Below, in pieces: positions 33,969-40,510 of a stretch of DNA of 40,510 nucleotides; position 1 is the first letter of the stretch, and each line of letters begins with the position of its first letter. The stretch spans positions 1 to 40,510 of the forward strand of contig JAJYTS010000007.1 in NCBI GenBank assembly GCA_021792935.1, in the 5' to 3' direction. Both the position numbers and the translations under genes were made by a program. This DNA is from Bacillota bacterium. Its GTDB lineage: Bacteria; Bacillota; Sulfobacillia; Sulfobacillales; Sulfobacillaceae. The notes beneath the pieces are model-generated. The model saw only the letters and a list, made by a program, of their open reading frames with translations, was not told where the DNA came from and ran no database searches.

Positions 33969-35697
33969 CCCCCGCCTGAATCCGGTAGAGATCGCGATAG
34001 ATCCCCGTTTGCTGGATTAATGACTCGTGGGTGCCAACTTGCGTAATAGACCCTTTATCAAGAACGATAATCTGGTCGGTATCACGCAATGCCGACAAGC
34101 GATGAGCGGCGATAATCACCGTCTTTTTGCCCCGCACGGTGCGCAGCACCTCAAGAATTTCGCTCTCGGTGAGGGTATCCACGGCAGAGAGACTATCATC
34201 CAAGATCAATATCTTGGCGTCGCTTTTGATGAGTGCCCGGGCGATGGCGGTACGCTGCCGCTGCCCGCCCGACAACATCACCCCCCGCTCACCAATATCG
34301 GTGTCCATCCCCTGGGGCAGGTCCCGGATTGTCTCCCAGATGCGGGATTGCTGAGCCGCTTCCTTCACCGCTTGCGGAACGACGGTGGGGCGGGAAAAGG
34401 CGATGTTATTCCCAATGGTGGTGGAAAACAAGAATCCGTCTTGAGGAACATAAGCGACCAAGTGACGCAATTCACTGACTCGTATGCCGCGAATATCCAC
34501 GCCATCAATAGCAAGGGCGCCGGGCGGCGGATCATAATCCCTTAACATCAAATTTAATAGAGTGGTCTTCCCCGCGCCGGTGCGACCGACAATCCCGAGG
34601 GTTGTGCCTTCGGGCACTATGAAAGACACCTCGGATAAGGCGTTGTGCTTAGCGTTGGGGTATCGGAAGGTCAGATGCTGGGCCGTGAGCGTCCCTTCCC
34701 AATGAGGCCGCTCCAAGGGATGCTCGGGATCGCGAATGTCAGGCGTCACCGCCAACAAGCGTTGAAGACGAAGCAGCGACGCGGACGCATTTTGAAAAAG
34801 ATTGATAACCACTCCAAACTGCATAAGGGGCTGCACCAGCATGCTTAAATAGACCGTAAAAGCCACAAAACCCCCCAGCGATATACGGTGATGAACCACC
34901 AACCATCCGCCATAGACCAAACCCACGGTAAATCCAATCCCGCTTAAAAGCGGCACCAAGGCCTGGAACAGGGTGTTCATCCGCACCAGACTCATCTGGC
35001 GCTCCACAATGGTCTCGGTGCGGCGGGTGAACCGGTCCACTTCCACCGGCTCATTGGACGAGGCCTTGATGAGGCGGATAGCCTGGAAACTTTCCTCGGC
35101 ACGCTCTGACATGTCCGACAAACTTTCCTGCACTAATCGGGAGCGCAAGCGTACTTGGGGACGAATAATGGCAATAACCACGGGGATAAAAAGAATCGGC
35201 ACCAAACTAAATAGTGTCAGTCTCCAGTCAATCGTTTTCATGGTCATGAACAACGTGGCGATAAAGAGAAAAATCGCTTGGCTTATCTGATTTAACCCCA
35301 TTGAGAGAGCTTGCCGCACGGCGGTCACGTCATTAAGAGAATGGTTTAACAAATCGCCCACACTATGTTGCTGAAAATACCACGAGCTTAACGTTTCCCA
35401 ATGCGCGAACAACGCTTGTCGCATCTCAAATTCCCAAGTGCGCCCTAATTGTCCGATGCGCGTTTGCCCTAAACCAAAGGCCAGCACATATCCGGCCGCC
35501 ACAATCGCCAGTTCTAGCGCAAAACTTAAGATGGCATGCTCCGTGGATCCGCCCAATTTGAGCCGGTCAATAAAGCGCCCAAGAATATGCGGAATGCGAA
35601 CCTGAAAAAATTCCGCCGTACCAATGGCAAGCACACCCAAAAGATATTTCCATTGATTTTTAGCAATAAACGATCGGACAATGCTTGTCGGATCCAT
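33949..35697 (-). CDS. ABC exporter subunit (TMD-NBD), YheI/BmrC-like, degenerate catalytic Glu
   Basis: Walker A GRTGAGKTT, signature LSGGQRQ, Walker B ILILDDSLSAVDT; start MDPTSIVRSF at 35697 with GAGG RBS. Confidence 0.92.
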   Translation of the reverse strand: MDPTSIVRSFIAKNQWKYLLGVLAIGTAEFFQVRIPHILGRFIDRLKLGGSTEHAILSFALELAIVAAGYVLAFGLGQTRIGQLGRTWEFEMRQALFAHWETLSSWYFQQHSVGDLLNHSLNDVTAVRQALSMGLNQISQAIFLFIATLFMTMKTIDWRLTLFSLVPILFIPVVIAIIRPQVRLRSRLVQESLSDMSERAEESFQAIRLIKASSNEPVEVDRFTRRTETIVERQMSLVRMNTLFQALVPLLSGIGFTVGLVYGGWLVVHHRISLGGFVAFTVYLSMLVQPLMQFGVVINLFQNASASLLRLQRLLAVTPDIRDPEHPLERPHWEGTLTAQHLTFRYPNAKHNALSEVSFIVPEGTTLGIVGRTGAGKTTLLNLMLRDYDPPPGALAIDGVDIRGIRVSELRHLVAYVPQDGFLFSTTIGNNIAFSRPTVVPQAVKEAAQQSRIWETIRDLPQGMDTDIGERGVMLSGGQRQRTAIARALIKSDAKILILDDSLSAVDTLTESEILEVLRTVRGKKTVIIAAHRLSALRDTDQIIVLDKGSITQVGTHESLIQQTGIYRDLYRIQAGGDSLHA

Positions 35698-35765
35698 AAC
35701 CTCACCCCAAACAGCGACGCTAAAATTAATGGCGGCGACCACTTCCTTTAGAGTACCACAACCAT

Positions 35766-35778
35766 TTAAGAAACTTAA
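35766..35778. promoter_or_regulatory. Candidate operator dyad upstream of ABC pair
   Basis: Perfect inverted repeat TTAAG-AAA-CTTAA just upstream of a TGGTACTCT extended -10-like element on the minus strand. Confidence 0.35.
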
Positions 35779-35814
35779 CAAATTGATAAAAGGAAGCCCG
35801 ATCGGGTTTGTGTA

Positions 35815-36051
35815 GTATTGCCGGAGTGGGAATTAGACTTGCGCCAAATTAGTTGGCGTGCCCAAATCCGGCTCCGTGACCATCTGCGCCGCCTCGGGGC
35901 AAAACGGCGCTATCACGCGTCTTATATGGCCGTCGGGCATGAACTTCGCGGCGATATCTGAGACGTCGCAGTCTGGGTCCCAGCCACGCTCGCGGTCCAA
36001 CGACGCATCATCGATCCCACCGCACGCGAGGCGACCATCCTCGCTCAGTAA
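35815..36051 (+). pseudogene. Possible transposase C-terminal remnant (IS110-like?)
   Basis: Reading frame VLPEWELDLRQISWRAQIRLRDHLRRLGAKRRYHASYMAVGHELRGDI*DVAVWVPATLAVQRRIIDPTAREATILAQ* with one internal TGA; resemblance from memory only. Confidence 0.35.
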
Positions 36052-36539
36052 TCAATCTCCGCACGGTATCGAGCCTAATTTGTGCACCCGGTGCATGCGG
36101 CGTAAGAACGGAAGCGGGAGAGTCCTCGTGAACTTGCCATGCGTGAAGACCCCCGGTCGAGCACGCACCTATCTAGTGAGACATCTCCCCTCGGATTGGC
36201 GAACTTGCGGTTATGCTCTCCTTCGAGAGCCACCAGCTCGCGTACACGAGAATGAACCGCCGTCGCCTCAACAATCCGTCACAGGATTCCCCAAGGACCA
36301 GCGACCCCGTCCCGCCTGGGCCAGAATAGGCCAACTCAGACCTCGGACCTCGTCAAGGTTTCCCTCCGGCGGCTACGCCGACCTTGATGACCGACCTTGC
36401 ATAGCAAAAAAGTAGGCTATCTAGGTTGGTGTCTTCGCACGAGCAAACCGCATAAGTAGAGGGCTACGCAACTTTTAAGCAACATGCTTGGTTATGCTGG
36501 TCACCATGGCGCGATTTGTCATGGAGCAAAACGGGTAGC

Positions 36540-36615
36540 GTTAGGGCGGCACCGAGAATGATGGGGAAAGGCTAGTGCGCCGCTAGATGAGGTGGGTTAA
36601 GAATCCCACCCTTTA
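36540..36615 (+). mobile_element. Possible IS200/IS605-type right-end remnant
   Basis: GATGAGGTGGGTTAAGAATCCCACCCTTTAG; GGTGGG/CCCACC hairpin at 36591-36610, reminiscent of IS605-family right ends; no tnpB recognisable upstream. Confidence 0.3.
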
Positions 36616-37030
36616 GCACTGGTTGACCAACAAAGACTGGCGCCAATATGTTCGCCAATAAAGAAGCCATAACAAAGAGAGAAGGCGCCCAGCATGAATC
36701 ATTATTGGTTGGCATTCCCACACGAGACGGTCAGATAGTGATTTATGACGTGTTTGAACTCTTTACCCTCGACAAGGTATTTGGGCGACTATTGCGCTTT
36801 TTAATCGGGGAGGCGGGCAATATTCCCAAAAGTCGTAATCTGGACACACTCTGAACCAAGAACGTTGCCGCCAGCTCCAACCGATTAGTTAATCAGAATC
36901 ACCCGTTTTCTGAACGACAAATGGTCTTGTAATGCATACATGCGTGTCAACAAGGTGGCATCGACGCACTTTGCCGATCACAAATGTAATTTTTCGATCC
37001 TCAAATCTCGTCGCTGTGCATAGCCGAAAA

Positions 37031-38087
37031 TCAAACTACAGTTCTACCTTCTGTGGCCCATAGCAAATCCCTGAAAACCAACACAGTTGCCCGCCGACCG
37101 CTACCCGGTATAAGTTGCGTTACTACGTTTTGCTCCTTTAACGCGGTAAGAAGTCTACGGGCTGTTGCCCCAGGGATTCCAGAACCTCGAATAAAATCTG
37201 AACTACTAAATACGGGCTTGGAAAAAATCCATTCCAATGCGCGAACAGCATATTGCGATCGGGTCGACTCTGGAATACTTAACTTCAGACTCTGGTAGAG
37301 ATCTTGAATTTGGATCACTTTAGCCAGATTATCCTCTGCCTGTGACCGTACACCCTCCAAAAAAAACCGGGACCACCCTACCCAGTCGTGATCACGTGAA
37401 ACGGCAAGAAGACGTTCGTAGTATTCTTCCCTACGCGCCTCGAAGAATGCGCTAATGTAAAACATCGGCCTCTGTATAATACCAGCTTGCCACAAAAAAA
37501 GTGGTACCAGCATGCAAAATGGCCATCTGCACAAGCCTGTCCATGAACTCTGAGTGTACAAATTTTTCCCAATCACTCATCGCATCGGGAAGTAGCTCCG
37601 CACTGATTGGCACGAAAGTTGCCTCATCTATCGAACACCCTGGCGGGCCAATCCAATTTTGAATTCGCCGGTATTCCCCGGGACTCTTGGATCGTCCCCT
37701 GACGTCCGACATCAAAACTTCATGGGCTTTGCGAATGAGTCGTTGCGATAATGGGATACTAGCCAAAAGTCCCTCGGCTTCATGCATAGCCGCACGATAA
37801 TTCAGCACCTCAAAAATGTCATTTCGACGTTCTGGAGACGAGGCCTCACGGACTGCTTCGAATTCAAGGACCTCGCCAAGCGTCGCTTGGGTTCCCTCGA
37901 TTCGCGAAGACAAAACAGCTTCTCGGGTGATCAAAGGAGCCAGCAAGAGATCCGGGCTAGGTATGGAGGACAACATGCCATCGTACCGCGCAACGGCCGC
38001 GTAAGCTGGCCCAATCAAGGGAATCAGACTTTCCCATGCCAAAGATTCGGGGGGGAATCGCCCCGTATGATATCTTACAGACGGCAT
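37031..38087 (-). pseudogene. Fic/DOC family protein, disrupted: deletion of catalytic motif plus frameshift
   Basis: Two overlapping frames: 37452-38087 (VLSSRIEGTQATLGEVLEFEA...GEYRRIQNWIGPPG...FVPISAELLPDAMSDWEKFVHS...LVQMAILHA) continues in the other frame as LVPLFLWQAGIIQRPMFYISAFFEARREEYYERLLAVSRDHDWVGWSRFFLEGV; HPFxDGNGRxGR absent. Confidence 0.9.
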
Positions 38088-38776
38088 CCCGCACCTCCAT
38101 TACACCACACCACACGGTGGCATATAGACTCAACTCGAACCACCACCACCGTAATGTGGAACATAAATGCAGTATACACAAAAAAACATTCCTTCTTTGA
38201 AAGCCTGCCATGAAGTGGTGAACTCAAGCTGATTTCATGATGTCCGCACCGCGTCTTAGGTCCCCTAACCGATCGGGAGCGTATATGATTTGAAAAAAGT
38301 TGCGACACTCAAGAGACGAAACGACATAAACCGCATGGAGTTGAGGCCCTTGAGGGCCACTCCCGGCTTGCGTTGGAGAGAGTGCGACTCGGCTTTGACA
38401 CAGTGGATGAAGCAGTCTGTCCCAATTGTTGATCCAGGAAAGAGCCGAAAAAATGCCGAGGAGATAACCGAGGTTACCTCAGCGGAAATACTTCTATGCG
38501 GCGCAAATCGCGCCCACCTTGGCTATGAAGCCGTAACTATGCTGCCCGAATGTTTAATGGCCAAGTGAAGCAGCGTCCACCTGGCGCAATAATTCAATCC
38601 GTTGAACGATAATCACCCCGCGAATAATGGAACTACCCGCATGTATCCTAGCGGATTCAGGCGTCGAACAGGCTCCGTCGCCTCTTTCGGATTTCATCGC
38701 ATACGGATAAAACTCTTAACAAACTCTAAAGCGACAACAACCATGATTAATATACGGAGCGAAAGGAGATTCCGGT

Positions 38777-40393
38777 ATGAACGTAGGAGAAGCCATCGTC
38801 GCGCAATTGCGGCAGTGGGGCATTAAGGATGTCTTTGGACTTTCAGGCTCCAGCATTCTGCCCCTTTTAGAGGCGCTAAGACGACAAGACCACATTCATT
38901 ATTGGACCGTCCGCCATGAGGAGTCGGCAGCCTTCATGGCGTCAGCCTATGCGAAACTCACAGGAAAACTAGGAGTGTGTCTGGCTCACGCCGGCCCTGG
39001 CGCCGCGCACCTCATTAACGGCCTTTACGATGCCCACAAGGATCGTTATCCAGTCTTGGCCATTACCGGCCAGGTAGCCCGCGACAAAATGGGGACCTCG
39101 TATAAACAGTCCTCCGATGAATCGCTTATGTTTGTGGGGTGCACAGGATTTTCGCGGTCAATCGCCGCGCCGCAAGAAGCGCTGGAAATCTTGGCTGCCG
39201 CCATGCGCTACGCCATTGCCATGAACGATGTGGCGCATGTCTCCGTCCCCAGTGATTTATTGGCCCAACCCATTTCTAACACTTCCCTGTATCCGCCCGA
39301 GCCCTATTTAACCACCCCACCACGAGTGGATCCGACCACCATTGACGAGGCGGTAAAAGTTCTTAACGCCGCTAAAAATCCCGTGATACTCATGGGACGG
39401 GGTGCCATAAAGGACGCGCAAACTGTTCAAGCCGTGGCCGAACAGTTGCAGGCACCCGTTATCACTTCGCTTCCGGCAAAAGGATGCTTGCCGGAAACGC
39501 ATCCCTTGGTTATCGGCCCCATAGGAGAGGCGGGTACCGATGCCGCGCTGGCAGCGGTGCAGTCTTGCGATGTGATGCTGGTATTGGGCTCGACCTGGTG
39601 GCCGTCACAATTTATACCCAAAGAGACGCGTGTCGTGCAAGTGGATCTCCGTCCCACCACGATTGGCGTCAGCCACCCAGCCACCGTCGGCATTGTTGGG
39701 TCCATCCAAGAGGTTTTACCTAAGCTCACGGAAAAACTGGCGTCCCGTCGACCCCGGGAAATTCCGTTCCACCCCCAGCCATTCCAAACCGGGTCACGGG
39801 ACCCGTTTCCGGCTCATCCCGCTTCCATCTTGGCACGCATCCGCCAGCATTTGCCGAAGGGGGCCATCATTACCGTCGATACGGGGCTGGTTACACTATG
39901 GTACGGACGCGCGTTCCCCGCCCGCAATGAAACCACGCTGCTTTCCGGCCGCTGGCGCTCTATGGGCTTCGCGCTCCCGGCGGCACTGGCGGCAAAAATC
40001 GCGCGGCCCGATGCCCCCGTTATCGCCCTCACCGGCGACGGAGGGTTTGCCATGAGCGGCATGGAGTTTGCGACCGCGGTTCGATATGACCTGGCCGTAA
40101 CGGTTGTGGTGTTCAACAACGGTTTACTCGGCGAGGAGGCCATCAAGCAAACAAACGCCAATATGCCGATCTACGGAATGGATTTAACCAATCCCGATTT
40201 TAGCGCCTTCGCGATGGCAACGGGCGGGCTGGGATTTCACCCGCAAACGGAGCGCGAACTGGATGACGCGTTGGAAAAGGCCCTCCACTCGAAGCAACCC
40301 AGTCTGGTCGATGTTCCCACTCTGTTAGCGGCACCTCCGACTCTTACGGAAAGCCCCCAGGAGCTGGGCGAAAGCGTCATGGCCCATCCATAA
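38777..40393 (+). CDS. Thiamine-diphosphate-dependent enzyme, pyruvate oxidase-like
   Basis: RHEESAAFMASAYAKLTGKLGVCLAHAGPGAAHLINGLYDA; ThDP motif GDGGFAMSGMEFATAVRYDLAVTVVVFNN; AAAGGAG RBS. Confidence 0.9.
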   Translation: MNVGEAIVAQLRQWGIKDVFGLSGSSILPLLEALRRQDHIHYWTVRHEESAAFMASAYAKLTGKLGVCLAHAGPGAAHLINGLYDAHKDRYPVLAITGQVARDKMGTSYKQSSDESLMFVGCTGFSRSIAAPQEALEILAAAMRYAIAMNDVAHVSVPSDLLAQPISNTSLYPPEPYLTTPPRVDPTTIDEAVKVLNAAKNPVILMGRGAIKDAQTVQAVAEQLQAPVITSLPAKGCLPETHPLVIGPIGEAGTDAALAAVQSCDVMLVLGSTWWPSQFIPKETRVVQVDLRPTTIGVSHPATVGIVGSIQEVLPKLTEKLASRRPREIPFHPQPFQTGSRDPFPAHPASILARIRQHLPKGAIITVDTGLVTLWYGRAFPARNETTLLSGRWRSMGFALPAALAAKIARPDAPVIALTGDGGFAMSGMEFATAVRYDLAVTVVVFNNGLLGEEAIKQTNANMPIYGMDLTNPDFSAFAMATGGLGFHPQTERELDDALEKALHSKQPSLVDVPTLLAAPPTLTESPQELGESVMAHP

Positions 40394-40510
40394 CGCCAAA
40401 TACGCGAAGGCGAGGATCGTCCTCTACTGATGAAACGCATGACCAGCGTTGCGGTCTTGGCTAGGAAGCTTGAGTTCGAGTCCGCGGAACAGAAGGGGCT
40501 GAGATCGGAA

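Noticed and set aside
35858-36415. 185-aa plus-strand ORF as a real gene
   Set aside because: Low-complexity Arg/Pro/Ser translation, no RBS, and a different frame shows more protein-like sequence with internal stops.
36648-36854. 68-aa plus-strand ORF MFANKEAITKREGAQHESLLVGIPTRDGQIVIYDVFELFTLDKVFGRLLRFL...
   Set aside because: Composition is plausible but there is no RBS and no family I can name; possibly another gene fragment, not asserted.
37452-37576. Programmed ribosomal frameshift in fic (A7/T7 homopolymer nearby)
   Set aside because: The catalytic motif is missing, not just out of frame, so a deletion explains it better than recoding.
38290-38568. 92-aa plus-strand ORF between fic remnant and pyruvate oxidase-like gene
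   Set aside because: No recognisable family, no clear RBS; cannot be supported beyond chance.
40445-40490. GAGTTCGAGTCC near the window end as a tRNA T-arm
   Set aside because: Flanking bases (TTGAG/CCGCG) do not pair as a T-stem and no acceptor or anticodon arms are found.

Overview
The window is dominated by a minus-strand run of about 36 genes from a Firmicutes-like (possibly Sulfobacillus/Thermaerobacter-type; inference) translation/transcription super-operon. In transcription order it is: [promoter + L10 leader] rplJ-rplL-rpoB-rpoC-[promoter]-L7Ae-like-rpsL-rpsG-fusA-tuf-rpsJ-rplC-rplD-rplW-rplB-rpsS-rplV-rpsC-rplP-rpmC-rpsQ-rplN-rplX-rplE-rpsN-rpsH-rplF-rplR-rpsE-rpmD-rplO-secY-adk-map-[promoter]-infA-rpmJ-rpsM-rpsK-rpsD-rpoA-rplQ-truA-proline dehydrogenase (cut by the window edge). 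Upstream (right side) lie ddl, a DnaQ-like exonuclease, a heterodimeric ABC exporter pair, a degenerate mobile-element-like region (about 35.8-37.0 kb), a broken fic gene lacking its catalytic motif, and a plus-strand ThDP-dependent pyruvate-oxidase-like gene. I saw no CRISPR array, tRNA or rRNA. I found no convincing new defence or biosynthetic system. The most notable points are: (i) the fic gene whose HPFxDGNGRxGR motif appears excised at a GCATGC junction; (ii) an L10 leader with its own promoter and a terminator hairpin abutting the rplJ RBS, directly after ddl and without rplKA; (iii) a Cys4 insert in EF-Tu; (iv) a 125-nt truA/proDH overlap; (v) the last 9 nt of the window being identical to the start of the Illumina TruSeq adapter.
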